DNA of 64,000 nt from Tubiluchus corallicola (GCA_030141605.1 JAQGDQ010000085.1:62001-126000), one strand, 5' to 3'; shown: positions 12,697 through 25,983, counted from the first letter of the stretch. Numbers and translations are program-made. Notes: generated by a model not told the origin, from the letters alone.

Positions 12697-13069
12697 GGCA
12701 CGAACTAATGCCCATTCTAAATTTCATACATCCGTATAATCATTATTATACGTAAAATGTGATTAAACAAGTCTTCTTCAGGCAGAGGGAACCTTCGCCA
12801 GTTTTATGCCGAGTAAAATTAGCTATCTAACCGAGACAAGTTGCTCTATTGATAACCTATTGGAAATCGAAACACTAAACAGAGGCTGTGTTAAATAATG
12901 CAAACATAAACACAACTTTGCGTGCGTTGTCTAGGTGAGCTTTAGACTGATCGAAGTCTCTGTTGCCAGCAATCAAAGGTGCGTGATCATTGTTGGTAAT
13001 TATCCACGGTTTTGTAACGAAAACGTCTCGTGATTCGCGTCATTTATCTAGAAAAATCGTGCTGCTTGA
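12697..13069. other. Non-coding; a few TCF/SOX-like words
   Basis: ATCAAAGG at 12972-12979 and CATTGTTGG at about 12988-12996 lie close together. Otherwise unremarkable. Confidence 0.4.
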
Positions 13070-13165
13070 AGGACAACAACGTTGGATGTTTGGGTCAACG
13101 TTCGAGTCCCGGTATGGCTAGTCTACAGATCCCATTAAAATGAGTTAACCTAAGAACTTAAATCG
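13070..13165 (+). mobile_element. tRNA-like remnant, possible SINE head
   Basis: GTTCGAGTCCCGGTATGG at about 13109-13126 is a B box followed by a T-stem-like CCCGG. The preceding GTTTGGGTCAAC gives no clean anticodon arm or A box. The following sequence (CTAGTCTACAGATCCC) could be SINE body. Degenerate and not a functional tRNA. Confidence 0.35.
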
Positions 13166-13619
13166 CAGTTAGATGGTGCATCAAAGTCCAAAGCATTTTA
13201 TTTATCTAAGCTTCATAAAGACAGCCGCGGCGATTGTGACTGCAACAACAGCAACTGATGAAGACAACATTTTCGACATTAAATTCGAGATCTAAGAGCA
13301 TGGTTTGCTTCAATCCGACATCCGTCATACTCAGTGATTCAGCAAGTAACTAATAAAAGTTAAAGATAAGATAAGATAGATCAGACACTTTACTTATTGA
13401 CGATGTTTAAAACAGAGAACATTAGCCGAAGCTACTATAATCGACACATACAAAGTAAAATCATATCTTTAAAATACACGTTTAAATACAAAATGTAATG
13501 ATTAGCAAATGAAAATCGTGAGAGCAATAAATTTTACACACTGTTCAGAATCATAAAATTATCCGCTATTTGAGTTGACAAGACTATATGCACAATGAAA
13601 ACATTTACAGCTTCACCAT

Positions 13620-14525
13620 AGCAAAGTTTAATTAAGTTTTTAAATGATCTTGGACTAGTAGCCTCCAGGATGTTTTTAGGTAAGCCATTTCGCAACTTTG
13701 CTCCTTGGTACCACAGAGAATTAAGGCCATACGTGGTAGTATTGACACGAGGACTTTGGCCACGAAGTTTATAGTTTGCGTGTTTAGAAATAAAAAGTTA
13801 TTGAACATATGGAGGGTTTATATGATTGAGCGATTTGTATACCTCAGTTACTAAGGACCTAAGGTGCAAAGTTGGTAGATTGGCTTTTCACAACAGCTGC
13901 CCATAGTTGCTATTGTAATCTTTATAGACAAATCTAAGTGGCTATTTTCTGCAGTTTTTCCAGTTTTTGGGTACTTTTAGCACTTCAAGTATGCCAAACC
14001 ATTTTACAATAGTTAAAATTTGCAGAGATAAAAAACCATACGACTACATTTTGACAGGCTTTTTAATGCATTTATTTGCTTAGCAGCCTTTTGCAGAATT
14101 CTTCAGTATGACTGTCAAAGTAAGTTTGAAATCTATATCTACACCTAATAGCTTTATATTTGTTTCAAGTTTAATGTTTGCATCTTCAAAACTAAAATTT
14201 ACATCATCATGATTTTTTATACCAAGCACAATAGACTGGAACTTTTCAGAAATGACACATATATCGTTTTCCTTAAACCATTTTACACAAATCTCTGTAT
14301 CAGATTCTGTGGACTTGACACGAACAGCAATGTTTTTTGTAGAGCTACTTAAAGCATTATCATTAGCATATCCGTAGAGTTGACATTGTTTAATGAAATA
14401 ATACAAGTCATTCATGAAAATATCGAAAAGGAGTGGTCCAAAGATTGATCCCTGGGGCACACCCTTCAATGTTTCATACCAGTCACTGTAGACTTGTCAA
14501 ATCAGTTTATAATCAATTGGAATAG
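13620..14525 (-). pseudogene. Dead non-LTR retrotransposon (LINE) reverse-transcriptase fragment
   Basis: The 3' part of a CR1/Jockey-type LINE ORF2. Reading from 14525 downward, the frame has SDWYETLKGVPQGS (about 14448-14490), the reverse-transcriptase motif before the palm. It then has IFGPLLFDIF and YAND at 14359-14370, where the catalytic motif is normally YADD; the first catalytic Asp of that pair is therefore replaced. A stop lies upstream near 14497, so the piece is truncated. After about 14110 the homology continues in another frame (KAAKQINALKSLSK). At 13801-13860 it reads EVYKSLNHINPPY, then an in-frame stop near 13798-13800. It ends with TTYGLNSLWYQGAKLRNGLP and FKNLIK (13630-13740). 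This order matches the C-terminal region of CR1-like ORF2 proteins. Frameshift, stop and motif loss show it is inactive. Clade assignment is tentative. Confidence 0.85.
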
Positions 14526-16224
14526 CTTTTAAATTGCTAGCTTACAATTTAACAGAAGTGAAAGATTCGTATTTTAAACTTATACTCCATTTTCTAATTA
14601 AAAATTTGTATTCTGTTCGAATAAGATAATGTAATATTTTCTCATTTTGGCCTGTAACGAGCCCATATCGGAGTGCTTCAGTCGGCATTATGCATTTTTG
14701 ATGTACGCGGATTTCAAATATCGGAATTTTAAAAGCATGTTATCGTCCAGTTCCTGACTTATTTAGTTGTCACACTAGAGGCCGTATCTACGACGAATCA
14801 ACACCTCGCATAACCAATTTTTACCAAAACACATTCCTGAAATTGATTTTGTTGAGAAGCACTGAGCTCGTTTTTATTATAAAGTATTTGAAAGGTTATA
14901 TAACGTATTGTTTCTAATGCAAGTCTGTTAACTTCAATCCTTTGAGAATGCGGTAGTAATGCCCTTGATTATGCATTCTGTAAAATGCTGGTGTTATTGA
15001 TATACCACCAAATGCTGCACAATTTTTATCTGCATGCAAGAGATATGTTACATGCATGCATAGGCTTCTAATGGCTCCTTCAATGCGACATAACTTTTGT
15101 TATTACGTTTAGATACTAGGAATAAATCCAGTGAGTGAGTGGATGACGGTATTTCAGTATATTTAGCAGGCACGTGCTCACGTGCTCTTTTCTGTACATG
15201 TTCTGATGGTATGCGTTATTTTCTACCACTTGTATTTAAATTTTAACCAAGTTTATAAATTTACAAATAAAGTGTGAGAATGTTAAACCTAAAATCACAA
15301 TTAACTGCCTGTGAACAGGAAAACGTTGTGGACATGTGTTTAAAATTGTCGATATATAAATAATATTGCGCCGTTTGACAAAACAAATTTTTAATTTTTC
15401 TTCAAAATACTGAGTTAATACTGTAGCTTAATATTTCTGGTAAATAAATCATTAATAATAAATATCCTCTCAGTTTAGTGAATCTTGAATCAGGCCCCTC
15501 ATAAATGAAACATTTTAATGCATTCAGTTTTAATCTATACTATCTGTTGCTTCGTGAGTATTCTGTTCTACTGATGTCACTATTGATTAGAGCGTTTTCT
15601 CGATATTTTTATTGTTGTTTTTCGTGCCTGTATAACTGTTTTTCTACAGGAACGTGCACGACAATTAAACAAATATTTGAAAATACATCTGATTATTCAG
15701 ATTTTGTTATTTTTTCAAAGTTTGTTGAACAATAAGTACAAAATATAACACATAATTTTACAGAAATAAAAACACTTTAAAGTGTATTATTATTTTGTGT
15801 GGTTAACTTGAAATAAAGTGCATTTTTTACAATTTCGGAATGCAATATTCAACAGGACCGCCTATTCAGTGGCTGTGATTGGTTGTGGCGAGACCATCAC
15901 CTAGCTCATTATTAAGAATTTGCCTCTAACATGTGCCACTAAACCAGCAGATGTTTTACAGCCACAGTTCAGATGTTAGTGCATATCTTTTTTCAATGAG
16001 GTAAACAACCAGAATCGGTACGGCGAATGAAACTCCCTGAATGCGTATCGAGCACGGCAGTCACCTATCTAATTGCTGACCAGCGTCGGTACTATTTTTA
16101 ATTTTGGTCGTCAAACAAATGCTATGACCACTCCGCATTAGCTATGGGCGATTGAATCAACGAATTTTGACATACTATAGGAAAATAAAGGACGAAATGC
16201 ATCAGCAATGAAATTTTGCAGACC
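14526..16224. other. No feature seen
   Basis: AT-rich. GCATGC words at 15032-15059 form a loose inverted pair. No recognised coding sequence. Confidence 0.5.
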
Positions 16225-16735
16225 ATCTACTAGTATTTTCGTAATTTAAAGCACAAATAAACAGTCTTCATTAGAAAAGATTAAAAATTCACCATTCAAA
16301 TTTTGTATCACATTTATAGTCTTATTACATACAGAGCTTACGTTTACAGTAACGCTGTATAAAAATTGTAAATTTAAATTACCGCGATAATTAGGGGCAG
16401 CCATTTGAACGTCAAATCGCTTGCTACAAGAGTAGATAACATTGTGTAAAGCTTTCTTAGTACACTCTTCACTAACTAAGCAAAAGTATAAATTAATCAA
16501 TAAAATCAATAAAATAAAAGGTATAAATCAATAAAATCAATATTGTGTTTTATAGGTGAACAAGTGATGCACACTGGGGAAGTGAGTTCGTGACATCTTA
16601 CCAGTTGGCGCGAATATTTTAAATTATTAAGAATTTTTTTCTAATTATATAAGTCTTTCAAGCAGCTAAGCGTAATGCTAAGTAGTATAACTTTGTGTGC
16701 TAAGTTTTTTGAGATATACTTTAAAACTTCCATTA
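16225..16735. repeat. Diverged direct duplication, copy A
   Basis: Aligns along its length to 17215-17705 in the same orientation. Shared blocks include CTGTATAAAAnTTGTAAATT, GATAAC, CACTAACTAAG-type, TGCACACTGGG and AAGAATTTTTTTCTA, then CTTTCAAGCAG. The copies are clearly diverged with small indels. It contains no recognisable gene; the 87-codon frame at 16246-16509 is not conserved in copy B. Confidence 0.8.
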
Positions 16736-17214
16736 TTCGTTTTTAATTATTATTTATAGTCAAATTTCAATTTGTAATGTACCCCTAGTAGGAAGAGTTT
16801 GGTTCATCACTATTAACCTAAATTACACGGCTGCGTACAACGGCTGCAGACTGTACTTCAACAGAAATTTGCTTCTTCCATGATTGAGCTGCTTTCCAAT
16901 AACACATTCGGAATCAAAGGTTTAAGGGTTAGAGTCGAGCAAAGGGAAAATTACTGTCATCTGTCATCACCGGGTTCTTCAAGCTGACCTCAACGCGCAT
17001 GCGCACGAGCGTGACTCAGCCACTCCATATCAAATTTACGGTACTTAATAAAACCCAGCGAGTCATTTCCGGCGCGGGATCAGTATTTCCTTGTTATCAG
17101 GGATTCTTATTGCAGCCTGGGAATTAATTAATCCATCACTAGCTTTAGCACGCTCCTTCGTTTTGTGCAGTAGCTTCCAGCGGCATTGTTCCAGTGTTAA
17201 AAACAAAAAATGTA

Positions 17215-17705
17215 GCAGAGAAAAGTGCAATTTTAAAGCGCAAGAAAACACTCTTCGTAAATAAAGCTTAACAAATTTATCTAGAAATTTTATATCACCT
17301 ATATGCTGTCTTACTGAGCCCAGAGTGTGCGTTAGCAATAACACTGTATAAAACTTGTAAATTGAAACTTATGTGATAACCGTTAGGCGCAGCTATTTTA
17401 ACGACAAGTCATTTGAAACAAGCTTAGATAACTTTGCGTTAATTTTGAAAATAATCAAAACATTCGCAGCATCCTCTTCGCTAACTAAGCCAAACTATGG
17501 ATTGTCAATATGATTAAAATAGTTTTCTTGGAAGTCAGTGGTGCACACTGGGAAGGTGAGTCAGTGCCATTTCACCAGAGGGTGCAAATATTTTAATTAC
17601 TAAGAATTTTTTTCTAGTTACATTAATCTTTCAAGCAGGTAAGAGTAATGCCAAGTAATATAACTTCGTGTGGAAAGTTTTTGGGATAAACTTTAAAATT
17701 TAGTT
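17215..17705. repeat. Diverged direct duplication, copy B
   Basis: Partner of 16225-16735, starting about 990 bp further on. Shared landmarks are ACTGTATAAAACTTGTAAAT (17342-17361), GGTGCACACTGGGAAGGTGA (17540-17559), AAGAATTTTTTTCTAGTTAC and CTTTCAAGCAGGTAAG. Either a local segmental duplication or two copies of an unrecognised dispersed repeat. Confidence 0.8.
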
Positions 17706-19297
17706 CTCCCGCTTTAACTTGCTGAAATTGACGGGCTGTCCATTGTCTGGTAGACATTTGTTGCTGTTTCCTTTATTGCTGTATTAAGTCTGTTAATTAA
17801 CATATCAAACAGTAAACGTACGAAAATATAAAAACCCCAAACATAATTAAACAAAACAGCAAACAAAAGTAAAAGTAAAAGAAAATAAGATAAAAAATTA
17901 ACGAAATAACACAAAACAAAACCTTTATTGTTAATGAGTGAAAAGTAAAAAACACGGTTAGGTCCACGTGGTAAAAATCACTTTGCTTTTGCAGCGAATG
18001 TTTGCATTGGAGTGCATGAGTTCATAATTTTGTAAGATTATGAGGGACATTCCCATTAAGCTCATTTTAATTATTGAAAAGTCTCTACTACTGCATTTTA
18101 AATTAATTCTAAACCCTGGTTTATATGTTCACAGCCTCAACATCAGTTTTTTGTCGCTTACTTAGGATTTGGGGGAATATCCCAGGGAGTGAATCTGCAT
18201 CTTGCTTGGTGCTACTCTATTTATTAAATTTGTAAATGACTCTCGAGTCGTGTTTGCCTAAACAAGATGTTTAACGTTTTTAATCTTTGCATTTGCTACC
18301 TATTTATTATTTTCTCAGTTTTTGAACACCTAAAAATGTGTCGTACCAAATGCGTTTAACAAGTTGGCTTTTGTAAATAAAACAACTTCGTGATGATGCA
18401 TTTAAAGAAGGTATACTCTGAACCTGCTAGCGCGCATGTTTCTTAATTAATGCCACGGAAGGTTGTCAGAGGCAAGCTTATACTTTTTAATGGCATTCAG
18501 CGGAAGTACACGACATTAAATGCGATAGCTGGGGGTTTTAGTCGAGTGTAGCCGGGGGCTGCCATTAAGTCCATGCACCTGGCCGAGTTCTCTGCTTCTT
18601 CTCTGGTTTACTTATAGAAGTTACACCTTATCTAGTTTCGTCTTGTGTTTAAACTCATAACTTTGCTTTGCTGTAAAAAGTTGTAGAAAGTGAAGAACAC
18701 TTTTTATCAGAATTTCCTCTTTATAAGAATTATAGAGATGATTAGAACGTTATATTATAAAAAAAAAATTTCGCAGTATGACCGATCAGCAAAAATTAAT
18801 TTTTATGGTAACAGAAAATAAAATAATAAGAGAAGGAGCAGCATTAGATAAGATAGGCATAAGATAAGAGAAGCATTATATAAGCAGCAAAATTTATACA
18901 GAAAAGTTATGAGAAAAGACAAAAAGAATTAAATAAGTAATAGTCGTCTTCTTAAATTTTAGATAACCAAATGGAACTTATGGTATTAGTTGTTTGATTT
19001 AATGCTGTATACATTAAAAAAAATTGTAATATGTTCATTAATATTCTCGTCATTGGCCAACCATACCACTAACGTACCGTACCACTGGCGAACAAAAACA
19101 ATTTGTTTATGGATGTTTATGGATGGTTTATGGATTTGTATATGGAGATATTTTACTTATTCGCATTCAGGCTAACCAGTTTATTTTGTCATAATAATGT
19201 GCGCGCATTTATTGTAATAGTGACTCGTAAGCCTAAATGTCTTATCACAGTAACTTCTTACTGATGTAATTGAAAATGTGTCACTATAATAAACAAA
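17706..19297. other. No gene; contains one candidate regulatory block
   Basis: Apart from 18420-18600 the sequence is AT-rich and featureless, with an ATAAGATAA-type run at about 18845-18870. Confidence 0.5.
18420..18600. promoter_or_regulatory. Candidate regulatory segment
   Basis: A GC-richer, unique island in AT-rich surroundings with CTTAATTAATGCC (18442-18454), TAGCGCGCATG, and GCTGGGGG and GCCGGGGG words about 25 bp apart (18528 and 18552). No reading frame. Confidence 0.25.
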
Positions 19298-19590
<293 letters not shown>

Positions 19591-19656
19591 TGTTATTTGT
19601 TATTTTAGCAGTAGATTTACATTATAATTTATAACAGTGGTTAATCTATTAATTAT

Positions 19657-21312
19657 ACAGGGCGTCTCAGAAGTCACTAAACAGGTTACATTTTTATACT
19701 TTTAACAAAAAAGTCAACATGTTTACAGATAGATACAGATGAAATTAAAACTTTTAGGACTTCTTGGAGTCAAAGTAGAAGAAAATTTTAAAAGTACTGC
19801 TGCGTTGATAGGCATGTACATGTGTGCCACTTTTTTCAAAGTACTTAATTCAATGATTAACACATAGATTTCCACATCCGCATTTCAGCTTAAATAAATC
19901 TGATTCTTTTTGCGTAAATGTTTTTCTTGATGCAACCCTAATGAATCGCAGAGAAGAGAAATCTACCAAATCGCATTGTTCTATTCTAGAGGACCTAGAC
20001 AACAATCCACCACTTTGCATAGAATAAGTCTGTCATAGCTCGCTGTAATAATGGTGACCCAGTTAAAGTTTATATACCAAAAGAATTAACAACTTTTCAC
20101 ACGTCATATGCATTGCAACAGTGCTCCCTGGGCTAACTTAGCTCTGCACTACAAAATCCCTTAATGAAACACTCAACAACATTTTATGAAACAAAAACTA
20201 ATTATTATACAAGCATACATTTATGGGCCTAGGGGCCGATTTTTCCGGGGGGGGGAGTCACTTTTGCCCGGAAAATACAGCGCCAACCCGAAAAAAGTAG
20301 AAGTCAACTTCGTGTCGGGAATTGCCTCACCCCACCGCATGATCAAAAAATGCCCAGATTTCAGGCACTTCATTTGGCGCTATGGAGAAATTTCAAGATT
20401 TCCTTTTTGGAAAATATTATTTTATTTTTTCATCATTTGGTCGGTGCCCGAAAAACTGTGATTGTCCGAAGAAGTATGTTTGCCCGAATCCGGGGGGAGG
20501 GGGGCTGCAGCTCCCCTATTTCCCCCGCTCGTACGCCTATGCATACATTCTATTTGACGTCCAGTGAAAACTCACATCAATGCATATTTTACCGTTTATA
20601 TTGTATTTTTCTAACACTATAGCAATTACAATGGTTAAAAACAGATAGAGACAGTAACAAGGTAAGCCAAATTCAAAACAGCAAGTTATATTTTTGCATA
20701 ATTTGATTTTCAAGGCTTAAAATTAGTTGTTAGAACATTATTTCAATTATTGTGTACCTGCCTCGGTGGGGTCTGACTCTGAAACGCAGCTTAAAGAAAA
20801 GGGCAAGCCTTCTGGGAAGTTAAGTTTTTTTCAATGTTCGTGAAGAATGTTAGAAGATTTAGTAATACACGTTTGATAATCGCCTCATGTAATCAGTAAA
20901 ATCACTTTAAAGACGCGATCATTTCACTCCTGAGCACTCCAATTTCAAATGCCCATTCTTCCACCAATGACGTCGTTCGTCAACTGAAGAAAACAGTTCA
21001 CTGTCAACTTCCGTCAGAAGTATGAGTTTTTTAAACTAATTTTGTGCTATTTTTGTATGAACATTAGGTAAGCTGCAGAAGTTTAAAACTGTCTAGCCAC
21101 AATGCGCTTACAAAAAGTCATCAAGTCCACCAGTTACGTCATCATTTTCCAGTGAATGGTGGCTATCACGACATCAGAAAAGTTTGATACAGCGGTGGTA
21201 TAACTTCAGGCTTTATAATTTTATATAGATATTTTTTGCGAATTTGCTTATTATATTTTTCTAAGTTTAAGCGATAGCAGCAAAATAAACACAACACGTT
21301 TAGTGACTTGTC
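19657..21312. mobile_element. Possible decayed mariner-like element (ends only)
   Basis: GGGCGTCTCAGAAGTCACTA at 19660-19679 resembles the ends of the element at 26 kb. AAGTCACTAAAC (19671-19682) recurs inverted at 21298-21309, giving a 12-bp inverted match about 1.65 kb apart, close to autonomous mariner size. No transposase is recognisable, and the interval holds the nested MITE at 20222-20540. The pairing of the two ends could be fortuitous. Confidence 0.25.
20222..20540. mobile_element. MITE with perfect 9-bp target-site duplication
   Basis: GCATACATT occurs exactly at 20213-20221 and again at 20541-20549, bracketing a 319-bp GC-richer island. The ends are imperfect inverted repeats: ATGGGCCTAGGGGCCG on the left and ATAGGCGTACGAGCGG at the right end on the other strand (11 of 16). 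G-runs lie near both ends (about 20248-20256 and 20489-20502). There is no transposase. A 9-bp duplication suggests a Mutator-like source, though hAT (8 bp) is possible. Short reading frames inside it (up to 91 codons) look accidental. Confidence 0.75.
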
Positions 21313-24300
21313 CTTTCCTTTAATGCTACTGGCTTATATCGCGTGTTGAACGTCAGAAGAAGCAGGCATTTTAATGCGCCATTAAAACAGCTTCTAATGA
21401 AAGAAGATCCGGCGAGGAAAACATCGTGCACGCATATACAATAATTGAAAATCTAAGCTGAGTGAAACGTGGAACATTCGCGAACGTAAGCAGAGCGAGA
21501 GACTCTGAAGATCCATTAACTTATTTATTTTTCATGATACAAAACGAGGATGTATAGAACGTAGAGGCTGTTAACTCTACCCTCAAAAATTTTACTTGCA
21601 GGGAATATTGATTAAACAAAACGGAACCTATCAAATGTAAAAATGGTTGCAATATCCTAACCACGACTGGAAAACGTTGCGATTTTCCTCAGGTAAAAGT
21701 ATCGAAAATTCTTTAGGTCATGGAGATAACAAGTTTTCGTAGTACTCGAATTCTAGACACATTATTTTTTCATATGTTACTTTAGCATTTTGATGTGTGC
21801 ATATATATTTGAATCATTTTGCTTAACAACGAATAAATATCTTACTTATCAACAAAATTTTGTTCAAAACAATTATAAAAACTGGGACAGCTAAAATGCC
21901 AACTTTCATTGCACTTGCATTTGAAATATAAACCTTGTTCAATAAGTTTTGAAATGTAAGATGTTATAACTATCGTCATAAAAACGCAGAAATTGAAAGA
22001 GTAAAAAACTATTCTATTTGTGCCAGCGATCTGTCATTAGCTTCTGAATTAGAGAATTATTAACGAGCGTTTTTATACATTCGTTTATTCTAAGTTGGAG
22101 CTGGAGCTGATAGTAGAAGTAAACGTTACCTCAGCAGATACAATAATATCCAAAAATTAGCAACAATTTTCAAAACCTGTATTATAGGTACCGGTTAGTA
22201 CCAATGATACAGTTCATGATGAACATTCAGAGAAGTCATGTAGACGCAAGAAGTGGGCAGAAATATAGTTTAAAAAAATCTGCATTTTTTACTTACTCGT
22301 AATTTGAAGGCGAAAGGTTTATTTCTTGGGCCATGGGGCGACATCATAACCGTGGAATGAAAAGTGTGATGCTGGAAATGGACTATTGTGGTTATAGCTG
22401 AGGACGATCTTGTGATTGAGTAGAATACAACTCTCAAATATATCGGCGCAGTTTTAAATAGCGTCAGCCATAACGAATTAAAGAGATTTAGCTAGCAGCT
22501 AAAAGAACTTGCATCTTGATTTTCCACTAACAAATGCCACGATCTGCTGATAATCACATTTACAAACTAGGGTTATGAATGACGACTTTCCAGAAATGCA
22601 GAATGATTCCTGGAAAAAAACTGGAAAGTACGATGAGTTTCTTTTTCAAAGCGATGGTGCTCAGTTTATGTGAGCAGTTTGACAGACTTCAACAGCAGTG
22701 TACGGGAAAAGTGTAAAAAAGAGTGAACACCACTCGATTGTAAACCCAAATTATAAGACTGACATTAAAAATGAATAAAATGGCGCAGCCTCTTCCCATA
22801 AAGCTCTGTTTCTTTGTTTGATCTTACCACTTAACTAAGGCTAGAAGTATAACTTTGCTACAAGTAATGTAACAGTGCCCATTACTGTGGTGGCATAAGT
22901 TTTCAGTTTTCATAGCACTCATGTTTTTTCATCGATTTAGAATCCAGTTTTGTATATCGCATTCTATTTGTTGATCTCAGCTCCAATAGTACAATAATAC
23001 TCGCTGGCAACTCTCGCAAAAACGTCTTGTTGTTAGAAAAAAGGCTGATTTATTTCGATATATGCAGATATGCTGAAATAGTCTTTGTGTTTATCAGTTA
23101 AACACTTTAGGGCCTATAGCCTCTAGGCCAAATGTAACATGTATATTGGCCTGCCAAAATCAGGGTTATTTGCATTACTTCACTATCCTCAAATGTCCCG
23201 CATTTTTACAGGCATTGCAATGTACCTTATCAACGACAAAGCCTTTAGTTTATGATTAATTCGAGATTAATTGAATTAAAACTGAGTAAGCCGATATCCA
23301 GTCCAGAACTCATCTGCTACACGAACAGGCGGAACTCTGAAAAATAATATCTCAAAGTCAGGTTAAAGACGCAATATAAGTATGGTGTGGTGACCCAGCT
23401 GTTTTCTTGATTCAGCCGAAGGCAAGGTGATTCTGGATACGTCGACCTTCAAAAGAAGAGAGTGTCAAGCTGAGGTGTCGTCACTTCTTTGTTATAAATT
23501 GCGTGAGAACTTTGGTGATGAAATTACATTGTAAGCAATTGTTGCTGAAATATAGGTTATTGCTCGATTGTTTGTTTCGTAAATTCTTGTTTAACGCTTT
23601 TGCTTTATTGTTTTTTATCTTTTGTTATTCCTGTCTACCTGCCATGTTGTCTTTTTGCGTTTTTCTTTCGGTTCTTTACTATTTTTTGTTCGCTCACTTA
23701 GTCTCTTTTCGTTTTTTGCTTTTTTGTTTTTGTTTCTTTTTGGTTTTATAAATCTTTTGCCCTTTTCTCAGTCTTTTTTTGTATATCTTTGGTTTAGTTA
23801 CTTTAGTTTTAGTAAAAATGGCACAGGTTAAAATAACCCAGGTAAAAATCGCACAGGAAAAATGGTGTTTAATTCAAATTCTATTTATTGAACAAAATAT
23901 TTTGCGAGTCATTTGCTAGTCTAAATCGCACTTATACAGGTACATTTATGTATGTTTGATTGTTTATTTTTGTTTTATATTTTTGTTAATCAAAAAAATC
24001 AGACGAACATGTTTAAGAATTTTTCGACCTTGGCGAATATTTTCTCCATACTGAACGCATGCTGGTTTCATTATAGAAATTATCTGCAAGAGAATAACAC
24101 ACGCGCCATTTTGTACTACTTTTCCATTTGTGCAATTTTTCTGTGCCATTTTACCCATGCCAATTTCACCTACATTCAAATGTCACATATATATTATATA
24201 AGGATGTCAAGTGATAAGCGGATGATGGGGAGAGAACAAATCGCCAAAAAGAAAGCTGTACGAGAGGAGGCAGTGGAAAAAGAGGATGGCAAATGAAACA

Positions 24301-24711
24301 AAATGCCGAAGAGAACTATGAAACGGGCGGATTTTTCTAATTTTCTCAAATGAAAAAATATCATAGGCGCTAATATAAAGCTGCATAACAATTCCACTGT
24401 TGATATCCTTACAAGCTAGAAAAGTTAAGAATCTTTATCATACAAAGGAATCAAGTCAGCCAAATTAAGTCAGAAAAAATCAATGTACAAGTTTATTTGC
24501 CTTAATTAGCGGCGGCAAGCAGCTGATTGTGATAAAACTAATGAGACGAAAAGATTACATTCTGATGATTTGAGATGACGATGTTTTCAAATTTTAAAAT
24601 GAGTGTGTTCTGATAGATGTCCCGTCATTGTAATGTCCGAAATATTTTATCTCAACACCACATTTAAATCTGTGCCTCGATTATCTGTCTAGGAACCAGA
24701 AACAGGATAAC
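21313..24711. other. No recognised feature
   Basis: AT-rich unique sequence. A T-rich low-complexity stretch at 23580-23800 gives Phe/Leu-rich chance frames. Confidence 0.5.
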
Positions 24712-24960
24712 TGAACAACAACGACAACGAAAGAGATAGTAACAGGAAACAGTGACAGCACGGTGGCAGTGGCAAGGCAACGACAACGACAGCAGCAGAA
24801 CCAGCAACTACAGCAACAATAAGAAGAACAACGACAAAGGCAGCGACAGCAGCGACAGCAGCAGCAGCAGCAACAACAACAACGACAACAGCAACTGCTG
24901 CTGCAACAGCATGAAACAGCCGCAGCAGCAACGACAGCGATAATGACAATGACAACAATA
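24712..24960. repeat. CAG/CAA/ACG triplet-rich tract
   Basis: Mixed AACGACAG-type triplets, with pure CAG runs near 24855-24870. Several overlapping frames on both strands read as Cys, Val/Ala, Ser/Asn or Leu runs, which shows repeat rather than gene structure. Confidence 0.9.
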
Positions 24961-25983
24961 ACATAAACTCCTTGCACTTTCGTTTTTGCATCATTTAACC
25001 AAATTCCCGTAACTCTCTCCTTGTGGTTTTGGTTTTTATTTATAGAATGCAATTAATGAGAAATTTCTACACTTTTGCAAGCTAGTTACTCTCCTGGCAA
25101 ATTTCCTATTAGTTACCGTTACGTTTTCAGCTTGCCTATGTTGCATTTCCGTAATCAGCGCGAAGTAACTGTGACTTTCACAATGATGATGCAAATCGTT
25201 GTCAGATTTCTTCGAGAGATTACGGGTCTTCATTAGTGGTCACGGAAATGTCGAATGAAGCTGTCAAGGCAGGTGACTTCGTCGATGCATGCTTGTATGA
25301 AGATATGGCTGCATTTCACCTGTTTTCATCGCCTGCATTTGACTATATCTTGGCTTGGTAAACACATTTGTACATTAAGGATTGGTTTGAGACGTATCTT
25401 TGTCAGATCTGATCTATACAAAATGCTGTCTAGGCTATACAAATGATTCAGGATTTAGAGACCTTGACTTCAGCATGAGTAGGTAGTACACGGGAGTTGT
25501 CTGCCTGTCGTCTGTTTTTACAATTATTGATATACATATCTTTACACACGTAATATATTTTTTATGTTAGCTTTGTCACTATAATATAGGTAAAAAACTA
25601 GCGCGGCCTATATACTTATTATTTATTTATATTATTAAAACAAGTAATACGTAGACAATAACAAAGATTTATAGCAAATTCACAGCTATAAGTTGTCACA
25701 GCCTTAACATATTATAAAGAAGTAACTAGCGCCTTCACTATGCCTGAGCAAGCACCAAGTAGATTTAACTGCTATAAAAATATCCAGTATGGTGTTTAGA
25801 TGGTATTCTATTATTTCTCGCAATGGAAATGTTTTTCCTAGGTTTATTTATTCCGTGATATAGGGAAGTTGTCATTTAGTATTGCGTGCTTAGCTTCTAA
25901 ACTCAGTATAAGAATCTGTTACATTGGTATGACGTGTCACCAGACCAGACTTAAGTCTTGCAAATTTGACACCCGTTTTTAGT
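24961..25983. other. Non-coding; one SOX/octamer-like word pair
   Basis: ACAATG (25180-25185) lies three bases before a perfect octamer ATGCAAAT (25189-25196). No gene recognised. Confidence 0.4.

Noticed and set aside
20186-20622. Three overlapping frames of 61-91 codons
   Set aside because: They lie within and across the edges of the MITE with a 9-bp target duplication and match no protein I recognise.
24681-25052. Cys-rich and Val/Ala-rich frames
   Set aside because: Several overlapping frames on the same CAG/CAA-rich tract; composition follows the repeat.
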